A stretch of DNA of 64,000 nt from Pholiota molesta (Eukaryota; Basidiomycota; Agaricomycetes; Agaricales; Strophariaceae), in assembly GCA_014925825.1 (NCBI GenBank), contig JACGCK010000104.1, positions 101,949 to 165,948 on the forward strand, read 5' to 3'. The position numbers and the translations under genes are program-made. The notes under the pieces are model-generated. The model had not been told where the DNA came from, did not search any database, and saw only the letters and a list, made by a program, of their open reading frames with translations. Shown here piece by piece: positions 44,427 to 54,753 of the stretch. Position 1 is the stretch's first letter, and the number at the start of each line of letters is the position of its first letter.

Positions 44427-45155
44427 AATAACCTGGATGTTACAGTGGAAGAAGGAGCGATGAAGGAATTTGGAGCTGAAGAGAGTGGTGATCGGTGGCG
44501 GCAGTGCAGCAAGTCAGCTTAAGTTAAAGTTAACGTTATTTATTTGTTACCCTATTTGACGTCCCCGAGTCAGGTCATAAATAGGACCTGACTATGGGAG
44601 TCTGATTCTGAAGGCAAGAAGGCAAGCGATCTGCATCCAAATGTATTCATATGCGTCAGCATGTCGTGAGGGTACAGGAAGTTGTGGTACATAGATAGTA
44701 GAATGAAGAGAAAATAAGACAAGGGGGTAGGAAACTCTACATACAGTGCTCAGTGCAGGTGTGTTAAAATTCGACAAACATACGAATATACCCCAGGATG
44801 AATTGAGGGCAGACCGAAAAGATATGGTGCGAAGTTTCAAGGACAACCAAATGGGCACCATGGTTGAATATGTGCTTTAAAGCCAGATTTCGCGTTTCTG
44901 CCTCAAGAGCGAGTAAATGCAGAGATAGATATACTCATCTCAGAGGCAATCCCAAGAGATATAATGATATTATTGACATATTCGTTCTAAATCCTTTATT
45001 CCGCGCACTACGAATCTACGATCACTTCCGCTTTGCTTCCGTCTTGGAAAACAGAATTAGATACAGCAATCTTCATCGATAGATTTGACTGATAATCGAT
45101 AACCTTTCTTGCTTCTCTCGTTCGCATCTTCGTTCACTATACTAATTGTATTTCA
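44427..45155. other. Intergenic region between divergent genes
   Basis: Holds the presumed promoters of the coiled-coil gene (minus) and the PHD-finger gene (plus). Short frames at 44592-44861 and 44864-45082 have no recognisable content. The stretch 44510-44560 is AT-rich. Confidence 0.5.
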
Positions 45156-46645
45156 ATGGTCAAAAAAGCTAAGAAACCGAAGGTAAGACAGTTCAATTGA
45201 TCATAAATCTAATATTACACCTTTCTTAAACATGACGTTTGCTCCAATTATAGCAACCAGGGTTCAGTGTCAACTCTACACAGCGCTGCGATGCATGCAA
45301 CCGCGATGTCGTTATTGGGCCGGTGGGGAGAGGAACTGGGATATGCACGTCGCAAGTGCAGCACATCAACAAGCGATCCAGAAGGCCAAGGCATTACCAA
45401 AGAAGACACTTCTTTCCTTCTTCCAACATGCCAGCACGTCAAGTACTCCTCCCACGTCTGTCAGCGCTCCTGGAATAGTTGCTGCGGCCCCCCTTATCGC
45501 CGCACCGACAATTCCGGATGTCAATGTCCCTTCTCCCTCGCTCACACCGTCCTTATCTGCGGTTCAACTGCAGTCGTCGCTCCCTCCAGACGATCCCATC
45601 CTACAGAGCTCTGCCGGATCTTTCTTACTCAACGCGCTGGAACTATTAGCATCGATCAATCCAAATCTCACTGCCCGAACATTCGTGCGTTCTCAATCAA
45701 GAAAGCCGAGGAGTTTACAGCCAAACAGCCGTGTACAAATCACCCTCTCTTCTGCCCTCTCTGTCAACACGGCGCGGCAGGAGTATGGAAGTATGGCACA
45801 TATACAAAAGGAGCACCCGTCTCACGACGTCATGCTTTATGAGACCTTCTGGGGTTTACACCGCGACGAGGAGTTATTGATGAAGATCGAATGGGATAAA
45901 CTCAAACGCCATCGACTACGACCTTCAAAGGACACGAGCGCTCGAAAGCTCAAGATTTCCGATGCTCACAGCTCACGCCTCGCATTGCGGTAATGATTTT
46001 TCTTAACTCTCAATCTTTTTTGCGTATCTAATGATGTTGTTTTATTAGTACTCTTACGGTTGGTGGCCTCGACCCGGTAATCGAGGAAGAAGAACCTGAA
46101 GCTGTATCTAACAGCCCCTCGTTGACTCCAGCTCCTCTCGAGAGTCTAACGCGGGAAGTTTCTCCATCGCAAGATGTTGAGGAGCTTGATCTATGGGATC
46201 TGCCATCTCAGTTGGCACTGCCAGCTATCGAATCTGAGCGTGATGATAACGGAAGGTTAGGAGATAATGCAAATGACAAGGAAGATGATACGCCTCATGG
46301 TAAGTGTCTTGAACTGTTTTATAAACGATATGCTTACAAGATTCTAGCCGGATATATAGATACACCTAATTTACTCTTAGAAGGCTCACGTCGACAGCAG
46401 AAGCGAAATGCGGCCGTCTGGTTGAGGAGGATGACTTGGTTCGCTGCAAAGGTCTGGGATGTGGTGGTGTAGTAAGTGATATATCTTATGTTTGACGGCT
46501 ATGGACTAATTTTTTACTTGGAAAGTATCATCTTACATGCCGGGGACTCTCAAAAAAGCCCACTAAAGACTGGTATTGCGATAATGAATGCAAAGCTAAT
46601 GGTACAGGTGCCAATACTCGAAAACGGTGCCGAAAGAAGAATTAG
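45156..46645 (+). pseudogene. PHD-finger protein gene with a frameshift in its first zinc motif
   Basis: A first exon MVKKAKKPK (45156-45182) splices to QPGFSVNSTQRCDACNRDVV. One frame over, the sequence continues GGERNWDMHVASAAHQQAIQ and KKTLLSFF. The C-x2-C and H-x-(x)-H spacing forms a plausible zinc motif that is split by a one-base indel near 45320. Later exons give a Pro/Ser-rich linker, YETFWGLHRDEELLMKIEWD and an acidic part. The last two exons encode CGRLVEEDDLVRCKGLGC and, after an intron, YHLTCRGLSKKPTKDWYCDN followed by EC and a basic tail; stop at 46643-46645. The final block has the H-x2-C and W-x-C-x3-C pattern of PHD fingers, which read histone-tail modifications, though its first cysteine pair is incomplete. 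Middle splice sites are uncertain. If the indel is an artefact this is an intact gene. Confidence 0.55.
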
Positions 46646-47159
46646 GGGTATATTTTTTTTTGCGTACCCCTTGGTAGTGGGTGTGGGGCTTCGTTCAAAA
46701 TGAAAACTGGCAGGGATTTTGGCATGTGAAATTACGTTTCCATATTTGTCTACGTATCACGTGTATACATGTGGAACTGCGTAAGCGTTATTCCCGCTAA
46801 TACCTTAAAAATTAATTCAAATTGTAAGAAAAGTATAGTGAATGCTCTACTAAGTATTTCCATCCCACAAATAACATGTTTATATGCTTTTACGTCCATT
46901 TCCTTATTCTGGCTTTTATAGTAATTAATAGAGTAGTATGAAAGTGGCGAGGAGATCAAGAACGATGCAGATATGCAGATAATGTGCATAGGATTCCAGA
47001 CGTCGTACAGTTGTCGTACAGGGAATTATATTGATTGCGCGACAGGTTATGTACCGAGGCTGGTAAAGAGAACTGTGGCAGGTAGCGGGCCATGCCGCTC
47101 GTCGGCGTTACGCCGTTATTCGAATTAAGGGAGGATGGCCCTAGGTTAAAGGCCCACAT
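46646..47159. other. Stretch without a recognised gene
   Basis: AT-rich sequence with only short frames. It ends where the composite repeat begins (tggccatcagattaccac, near 47161). Confidence 0.5.
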
Positions 47160-47678
47160 CTGGCCATCAGATTACCACGTGATCTTCGGAGACCAGACTG
47201 AGCCGTGAGCGCTTGGTTGGCCGAGCTGTGCGCGTGACAATCTGCGGACAAAATTCTGGCGCATACCAACTGGGCCTGGCTGTCTTCACACGCTTTCTCT
47301 CTTCTCGTCGTACCACCACCATGTATGCTCCTGGGTGGGTGGCACTGTGGAATTGAATGTACGGCGTATAGTTACATGTTTCATAAATATATACGTAGAC
47401 TAAATTAGTGTTTCTTTCAATCGTTATTGTGTACAGGACCGAAAAAAAAAAAAGTCAGAAGTCTAGACAATCTCCATATGCGTATGTTCAAGTTTGCGCT
47501 TTAATATTGGGGTAGGAAGTCCATATTGCATGCCAGCTCTAACCAAACTGATCCGTATGTGCATCCAGCAGACACAGAACACTTGAACAAGATGACATGC
47601 GAGCGGACCATGGCCATATGGATGGAGGCGGGGTGAAGTGGCGAGGGCGTTGGGCAATGGGGTAGTGGTAGTGGGCGC

Positions 47679-48351
47679 TTGGATATCTCGGTACAGCAAA
47701 CTGTAACCTTCTTAGACCATGGCCCATTTACTAACGTAGAAGTCCCTGAAGATTGCGCCTTTATTGGACAGCCGGCGGTGGCTTCATATAACACATGTAT
47801 CGCGCTCCCTAAGATTCGCGCATCCTTCACCAATTATGCCCTCTGGACGTGGAAATGGAACTGGCCTGTAGGCGCTCAACGCGAAGACGCCTATCGTGAA
47901 CCGGCTTGTCTCGGGAAGCACTTCGAGGTCGATGAGCATCTTACGAAGTGGGTAGCGCTGCGCCGTTAACGAGTTCCAGGCAAGATTTTGTGCGGAACTC
48001 ATCAAGGATGGCAAGTCTATCCAGAAGATTAGAGAGGTATGACCTTTGAGACGTTCAAAACTCTGCATGCTCACCTTCTCGTTTCAGAGTTTCGATCCCT
48101 TCTTTCGGGATGCAAAAAGCAAGGCAAAGACCCAGTGGGAGAGTGCCGCGCAGGAGTTCAAGAAAATCATTATTCAAGGTCACCTCCGCTTGATGAACTC
48201 TGAGATGAAAGCTGGATGGGATGCCCTAGGAAGTGACAAGCGCAACGAGTGGGACAAGAAGGCTGAAAATCTGAAGGCGTCAGAAGAATTTGATTTATCG
48301 GTACGTCTATTGCATATATTTGATTATCATAGACTAAAAACTGTTAAGTAG
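47679..48351 (+). pseudogene. Hypothetical-family gene fragment in the older copy
   Basis: Plus-strand pieces read CAFIGQPAVASYNTCIALPK, HFEVDEHLTKWVALRR, one frame over NEFQARFCAELIKDGKSIQ, then SFDPFFRDAKSKAKTQWES and MKAGWDALGSDKRNEWDKKA. This copy keeps more of the ancestral reading than the younger ones. Frame changes show that it is broken. No named family. Confidence 0.4.
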
Positions 48352-48519
48352 CAATCACGCTCCTCTTCTTCGGGATCATCTCTCTCTGCTTTTGAGTAGC
48401 TTGATCGGCCTTACTGAAGATGGAAGCCACAAAATTGGCCACGCTCGATTTCATCTATTACATTTCAGATTCAAAAGAGAACTTGAAAACCGGTTGGTAA
48501 ATGCGTAGTATCACGTCTG

Positions 48520-49125
48520 TCCGTTTATATGATTCTGACACCAAAGACATCAGCACAGGCGAAAACTTGGGCGAAATGGCGGGTCATGATACCTTCAACC
48601 TAACTATGCCAACAACGTAATGAAATCATGGCGTGATTGCTGTCAAAAGACCTATTGGCGGTTCGTTTTTTCAGCGCGATAATCGATTTGATTGACTTAA
48701 TTTACATGCTGTAGAGAACTTTCCAACCACACCGAAGAGCGCATTGAATTTCATAGCATTCGATGATGAGGAAGGTCATCTGCTGCTACCTGATACCGAC
48801 AACACGACTAGTCAAATACTCTCAGAATTTGTAGAAGCGCATTGGGGTATGTATGCTATCGTGTCTCATCCTGCCCCTAATTTCCGATTTGCTGATTTGT
48901 TTCGTTCAGCATTGCATCCCATGGATGGATGGATGTATTGCACAGCAGTTCCGCTCTTCGTCTTCTGAAAGCCTTGAGGACGCGGCTGCTTTCCCAGCTG
49001 TATGAGTGGCTGAGTGCTCAGCCCAACATGTCATTGCAAATCTTCAAGTTGTCGCCTCCTGTCGCGGAGTCTGTGTTGAATTTGCGCCTCTGGCAAGTGG
49101 TGTTGCCCCCCAAGTCCAAGTCTTA
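48520..49125 (+). pseudogene. Repeated-family hypothetical fragment, older copy
   Basis: Reads FDDEEGHLLLPDTDNTTSQI, EFVEAHWGMYAIVSHPAPNF, ALHPMDGWMYCTAVP, and NMSLQIFKLSPPVAESVLNL. The equivalents at 51000-51386 and 16746-17150 are clearly related but differ at many residues, so this copy is older. Confidence 0.45.
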
Positions 49126-49299
49126 AGTCTAATTTACATCTAGGATTACAATGTTTAATTGAAACTCATGAAGTTACTGAGTTTGGTGCGGTATGCAGCA
49201 GCAGCAGAAGTTCTCCCTAGAAATAGAAAATAACGAAAGTGTTCAAGACCGTGGTGGTCCGTAATGAGCCAGCGGGCCGGCGCGTTTACCGTAACATGA

Positions 49300-49520
49300 G
49301 CCATTTCGGGAAGGGCCCCTAACGAGATACCCAGACACTAATCCAGTGCATTACGGTAGGAATTGGTGGATAATATTTAGTGAGTCCCCTCGCGCACTGT
49401 ATTAGACATGCCTCTGAGAGTTTCAACAATTTCCATTCGACAGGTACAAGCTGGGCACTACCTCACCTTTGGGACTTAGCGCATTTCGCGGCGAACGTAG
49501 GTCACGTGCACGTGACAGTT
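49300..49520 (-). repeat. About 220-bp palindrome repeat, copy 4
   Basis: Reverse orientation relative to the 16355 copy; the palindrome GTCACGTGCACGTGAC is at about 49501-49516. The flank gagccatttcgggaagggcc is shared with the composite-repeat copies rather than with the 38-42 kb copies. Confidence 0.85.
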
Positions 49521-50730
49521 GTGCCATCGCGACCCACAGTCAGATGGCGGCCCATCCGAGCGCTGTCTATTGAAGGGAACACGGCGTTTGACTCTGGCGC
49601 ACGCATCGGACTTCCTGGGGCATGCAGATGTTGATGATCTTATAGGGAGATGGTGTATCGTGTCGCTCATCCCAGACTGTCGTCATTGGCTGTAAACAAC
49701 ATTTGAAGCCTGGCTTTTTGGAAGACTTTGCATTGTTTTTGCAACATTATGGGATCCGGTAAGATACCTCGTCCATGGCTTGTATCAATATCTAACATTC
49801 TCTATTGTAACCAAGGACCACAAAGTCATCTGTGGCTAGCGAGCAACCCTGAAACAATGACCAATGACGAACATGGGGCTTGGAGTGCTCGTAGAGTCTT
49901 ACCAAGGCACCACGATGCTTTCAGGCTCTGAATCTGTGACCGCTTCTCCAACGATTGTTCGAGGCATGTTGCCAAACCCATCAACAAGCAAACTACCTAA
50001 CTGAATTCCTAGTCAAGGTCATTTCTAGCAGGGTGTGTATTCCGTTCTCACTGCCCTTCTGGTGACACGTACGTTCTTTTACTCTCCCTTGTACACACAC
50101 AATCATACTCAACAATTGTTAAATAGGATACTTAATTGTATAGCATTTGTGCTCTCAAATGACGCACGATGGGCCTACAGGCACGGACGCTGGAGCCCAC
50201 CATGAGTCTCTTGGTTGGCGAAAGGTTGCATAGGTGGCGCTGGAGTCTGAAGGTGAGCCACCCTCTGCAAGCAGCTTGAGCTCACGGCTGGGCTCACTGC
50301 TTGTTTCAATAACCGCCATTCGTATATTAATCTTTTCTTATATGGGACAGCAACATTGGCAATCAGCGGCGAAAACGGAAATTCGCCATGATGAAGACCT
50401 TCGGAATTGAAGACCTTCGAAGGAAGGACGCGAAAACCGGCAGCTTCTCGACGCCTACGATATCCCTACAGGGGTTGAACACCGTTCCTCGGTAAACATC
50501 GCTGTTATTAATGCCATTCGTCAAGGTGAGATGAAAGCTGGATGGGATGCTTTAGGAAGTGACGAGCGCAACGATTTATCGGTACGTCTATTGCATTTAT
50601 TTGATTATCAGAGACTAAAAACTGTTATGTAGCTATCACACTCTTTTTCCGGATCATCTCATTCTCTACTTTTGAGTAGCTTAATCGGCCCTATCAAAGA
50701 TGGAAGCCACAAAACTGGTCGCGCCCTATT

Positions 50731-51386
50731 ATGGGCATTTCGAGATTCAAAAGAGAACTTGAAAACTGGTCGGTAAATTCGCTATCACGTCTGTCCGTTT
50801 ATATGATTCTGACACCAAAGACATCAGCACAGGCGAAAACTTGGGCGAAATGGCGGGTCATGAAATCATGGCGTGATTGCTGTGAAAAGACCTTTGGCGG
50901 TTCGTTTTTTCGCGCGCTAATCGATTCGATTGACTTAATTTACATGCTGCAGAGAACTTTCCAACCACACCGAAGAGCGCATTGAATTCCATAGTATTCG
51001 ATGAAGAAGGCCGTCCGCTGCTACCTGATATCAACAACACGGCTAGTAAGATGCTACGTCAAATTCCTCTACCAATTTGTAGAAGCGCATTGGGTATGTA
51101 CGCTATCGTGTCTCATCCCGCCCCTAATTTTGATTTGCTGATTTGTTTCGTTCAGCATTGCATCCCATGGACGGATGGATGTATTGCACAGCAGTTCCTC
51201 TCTTCGTCTTCTGAAAGCCTTGAGGACGCCGCTGCTTTTCGAGCTGCTCAGCCCAACACGTCATTGCAAATCTTCAAGTTTTTGTCCCCTCCTGTCACCG
51301 AGTCGTCTGTGTTGAAGCTGCGCCTGTGGCAAGTGTTGCCCCCTAATTTACACCTAGGATTACAATGTTTAATCAAAAACTCATGA
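50731..51386 (+). pseudogene. Repeated-family hypothetical fragment, young copy
   Basis: Reads RFKRELENWSVNSLSRLSVY, TFGGSFFRALIDSIDLIYML, FDEEGRPLLPDINNTASKML, LLICFVQHCIPWTDGCIAQQ and LQIFKFLSPPVTESSVLKLR. It is nearly identical to the inverted copy at 16746-17399, where an 11-base or similar difference around 16930 changes the frame. Not a recognised family. Confidence 0.45.
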
Positions 51387-51559
51387 AGTTACTGAGTTTG
51401 GTGCGGTATGCAGCAGCAGAAGTTGTCCCCAGAAATGGAAATATGGGGCTGATCCCTTCCTACGACTTTCCATGGATGATGCGAAAGTGTTGGAGATAAC
51501 GAGACCATGGCGGTCCGTAATGAGCTAGCGGGCCGGCGCGTTTACCGTGACATGGGCCA

Positions 51560-51780
51560 TTTCGGGAATGGGCCCCTAACGAGATACCGAGACACTAATT
51601 CAGTGCATTGCGGTAGGATTTGGCGGATAATATTTAGTGAGTCCCCTCGCGCACTGTATTAGACATGCCTCTGAGAGTTTCAACAATTTCCATTCAAGAG
51701 GTACAAGCTGGGCACTAACTCTCCCTTGGGACTTAGTGCATTTCGCGGTGAACGTAGGTCACGTGCACGTGACGGTGGTG
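51560..51780 (-). repeat. About 220-bp palindrome repeat, copy 5
   Basis: GTCACGTGCACGTGAC at about 51757-51772, followed in reverse orientation by the standard phrases. It belongs to the young composite copy and equals 16355-16575. Confidence 0.85.
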
Positions 51781-52043
51781 CCATCCGGCCCACAGTGATG
51801 GCGGCCCATACTAGCGGTCTCTTGAAGGGAACACGGTGTTTGACTCTGGCGCACGCGCATGCAGATGTTGATGATCTTATAGAGAGATGGTGTACCCTGT
51901 CGCTCATCCCAAACAGTTGCCATTGGCATTTGAAGCCTGGCGTTTAGGAAGACGTTGCATTATGGATCCGGTAAGCTACCTCGTCGATGGCTCGTATCAA
52001 TATCTAACATTCTCTATTGTAACCAAGGACCACAAAGTCATCT

Positions 52044-52240
52044 ATGGCTAGCGAACTCACTATTCCCGAGAAAACAAGATACCTAGTTCAAATCGAATTG
52101 GGAAGAGTTAAGCATCATGTGCGTGTCAGTAAATCACTTGTGATTTTTGATGATTAACGCTTTCATATGTTGCTAGGTGTACGATCAGGCTTTAGAGAGG
52201 ATTGAGTCGCCGCAACTAGCAATTGGAAAGTCATAGCATA
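52044..52240 (+). CDS. Tiny two-exon frame of unknown function, copy 2
   Basis: Same structure as at 16089: ATG at 52044, MASELTIPEKTRYLVQIELG, an intron-like gap with GTGCGT donor and GCTAG acceptor, then VYDQALERIESPQLAIGKS and stop. Conservation between arms only reflects the recent duplication. Confidence 0.3.
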
Positions 52241-52434
52241 TTGCTTAGGAGTGCACAGTAATGGTGTTGTGCTAATCGGGTTCCTGGCCATTGCAAAGAG
52301 TACGTGTAGGACTAAACCCTAACTGGTAGTGAGTGTAACTCAACCATTGCAGCAGATAAAAAACATGCCAATTAGAAAATGCAGTCATTCCATTCTTCGT
52401 AATCTAGCCTCTTCAGCCCGGAATGACAACACCT

Positions 52435-52711
52435 GAGGTCTTGCGTTGCTGATTATCCTGAGCAAGCACTTCTTGCTTGTATCATGAACAACTGGTGTCC
52501 TAAGTACGCTCATCTTTTGGTTTAATGACATGATTACCAGCTTGCTAAAATCCTTATGATAATAGGTGTATGGCGCATCCAGATGACCTTGATGTCAATG
52601 CCCTTCCTCGAACACCCACTCATTCTGATGCTGTAGCCAAAAACCTAGAGCTTGATGAGGCATGGGATGATTTTGGCCTTGTTGCCGATATTGTGTTGCA
52701 TATAGCATAAC
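52435..52711 (+). pseudogene. KDZ/Plavaka-type transposase fragment, copy 2
   Basis: CVADYPEQALLACIMNNW and CPKC split by an intron (donor GTACGC, acceptor ATAATAG), then MAHPDDLDVNALPRTPTHSD and DEAWDDFGLVADIVLHIA followed by a stop. The motif pattern is that of the Plavaka zinc-binding block, which in full elements precedes the catalytic core. Here nothing of the core follows, so the composite repeat carries only this transposase block. Confidence 0.7.
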
Positions 52712-53473
52712 TCATTTGTACCATTTATTGCGTATTTATTCATGGTACTTCTTCCTTCCTATCAACTTTTCTTCTCCGAGTATTTCTTCGTACGCAAGCC
52801 TGAAACGATGACGAACATGGGGCTTGGAGTGCTCGTAGAGTCTTACCAAGGCACCGCGGCGCTTTCAGGCTCTGAATCTGTGACCGCTCCGCTCGAGGTA
52901 CGTTGCCAAACCCATCAACAAGCAAACTACCTAACTGAATTCCTAGTCAAGGTCATTTCTAGCAGGGTGTGTATTCCGTTCTCACTGCCCTTCTGCCGCC
53001 TCCGCTACACATTCGCCAGCTCATTGCAAATTTCCAGCCCCTTTGATCTCTTAGTGCTTGAATTGGTCGTGCAGACTCATGGCTTCGCATTTCCGCCTTT
53101 TCCCCCATACCCATTCGTGCACACTGGTGACACGTACGTTCTTTCACTCTCCCTTGTACACACACAATCATACTCAACGATTGTTAATAGGATACTTAAT
53201 TGTATAGCATTTATGCTCTTAAATGATGCACGATGGGCCTACAGGCGCGGACGCCGGAGCCCACCATGAGTCTCTTGGTTGGCGAAAGGTTGCATAGGTG
53301 GCGCTGGAGTCTGAAGGTGAGCCACCCTCTGCAAGCAGCTTGAGCTCACGCCTGGGCTCGCTGCTTGCTTCAATAACCGCCATTCGTATATTAACCTTTT
53401 CTTATATGCGACAGCCATGAATGAAGACTGAAATTCAAGTCGTTCGAAGGAAGGATGCGAAAACCAGCAGCTT

Positions 53474-54130
53474 TTGGACGCCTACGATATCCCTACAGGG
53501 ATCTACAACAACTCGGCCGAGTATAGCATCGAGTCGGACGCCAGCAGTGCTACATACCCTCTTGCTATCGCTGCTATAATCGGTACTTCTTGCACCATCC
53601 AAAACATCGGCTCTGCTTCCCTGCAGAGAGATGCAAAGTTCGCCAAAGAGGTTTTGGAAGTTATAGGATACAACAAGGTTGTGCAGACGCCTACCGAGAC
53701 CACCATGCAAGGGCCTCCTATTGGGCAACTCAAAGGGCTTGAGGAGGTCGATATGACGGAGATGACGGATGCCTTCTTGACTGCAACTGTCCTCGCTACT
53801 GTCGCGCATGGAAAGACTAGGATTTTTGGGCATCGCGAATCAGCGAGTCAAGGAATATAATCGCATCCAGGCGATGATTGATGAACTCGGTATGTCATGT
53901 TCTGGTAAAAAAAAATTTCCTTCGACGATTCTCATTGCGTTATTCTAGCCAAATTTGGCATTGAGACGAACGAGCTTGACGATGGATGGCCATGAAATCA
54001 TTGGAAAGCCCGGCTGAAGAAGGGTGTCAGCGTCCATTGTCACGACGATCATCTTGTGGCTATGGCGTTCAGTGTCTTCAGGAGAAGAGATGTGTTTTGA
54101 GAAGACGTGGTGGGACGATCTCCAGAACAA
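53474..54130 (+). pseudogene. EPSP-synthase-domain fragment of AROM, copy 2
   Basis: Reads [60 protein letters not shown] and [20 protein letters not shown]. An extra T in the T-run near 53825 breaks the frame at KTRIFG; the expected [17 protein letters not shown] reading follows one frame over. Past a short intron the [12 protein letters not shown] part and [15 protein letters not shown] part follow with further gaps. These are landmarks of the C-terminal half of the EPSP synthase domain of AROM. No start codon context or other AROM domain is present. Confidence 0.88.
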
Positions 54131-54163
54131 GGTTTGTGGCTGGTCAATTCCATTAGTGCGGTT

Positions 54164-54425
54164 CTAATTGTAACTATTTTCCCTTCTGTAGATTTGCAGT
54201 GCACTCCATTTTGCGCGGAGGCGACCAGGAACCATTCCTCGAACAAGGATTCCCAGCGAAGCGGAGCCGGAACCGTACGAGAACTTTGCGCACCAGCACG
54301 AGGACGTCCGCGTCCGCGTCGTTGATGGTGTGCAATTCGGCGAACTCGCAGAATTCTGTGACTTGGAGTTCAATGTGCGTGTTGGAAAAAGTCACCCGCG
54401 CCGCTATCCGGTCCTAGGTATTGAA
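54164..54425 (-). other. Unassigned end piece of the composite repeat
   Basis: The plus strand reads VRVRVVDGVQFGELAEFCDL and EFNVRVGKSHPRRY downstream of the AROM fragment; the inverted arm has the same at 13734-13990. It is rich in acgtcc/gcggacgcgg repeats (54300-54325). The reading looks protein-like, but I know no matching family; it does not belong to AROM as far as I can tell. The listed strand is nominal. Confidence 0.3.
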
Positions 54426-54753
54426 CTGTCTTTTACTCATTCCTCACTATCGCGCTCAGCACCTTTTGCACAGTATACCCTATAGCCAGCATGCATCGCC
54501 CTTGCGGTCCGCACACCTCGGGCCATGACCTTGCGCATGCGGCATTTCTCTCCAAGGTGACGGTGAATGACTCAGACTTGCGCAGGGCCCGTCCAGAACC
54601 CTTTACGTAAACATGCAAAACCGGCGCCATGATAGTAGTACCATCCCTTGTTTTTGTCAGTTACTTTCCACCACCCAGTCCATGGGCACCATACTCGCTC
54701 ATGGTGGCAAAAAAATAGCTATCTTTGTTGTTCTATCCCTTGCCCTTCTGCTC

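Larger units (their letters stand above)
47160..50470 (+). repeat. Composite repeat, older diverged copy
   Basis: Corresponds in inverted orientation to 18760 down to about 14650 and directly to the neighbouring copy at 50476-54430, but with many substitutions and indels. Recognisable in order are the 1.2-kb segment (47160-48360), the hypothetical-family fragment (48520-49125), the palindrome repeat (49300-49520), and the gaacatggggcttggagtgc stretch (49870). The KDZ block and tiny frame are deleted (about 2.1 kb missing near 49850). It ends inside the AROM start, at gacgcctacgatatccct (about 50450), where the second copy is joined. Confidence 0.85.
50476..54430 (+). repeat. Composite repeat, young copy (inverted partner of 13.7-17.66 kb)
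   Basis: Begins at aacaccgttcctcggtaaac and follows the reverse complement of 17655 to 13700 with few differences. It is tandem to the older copy. Compared with the 13.7-17.66 kb arm it has an intact [11 protein letters not shown] reading in AROM but small losses elsewhere. Confidence 0.93.

Noticed and set aside
48046..48351. HMG-box assignment for the MKAGWDALGSDKRNEWDKKA segment
   Set aside because: Only the W/L/R/W/KA spacing agrees; the rest of the box is missing, so no domain is named.
54480..54640. Left terminal inverted repeat of the Plavaka element
   Set aside because: Comparison by eye with the reverse complement of 59170-59290 gave only short, chance-level similarity, so no terminal repeat is claimed.
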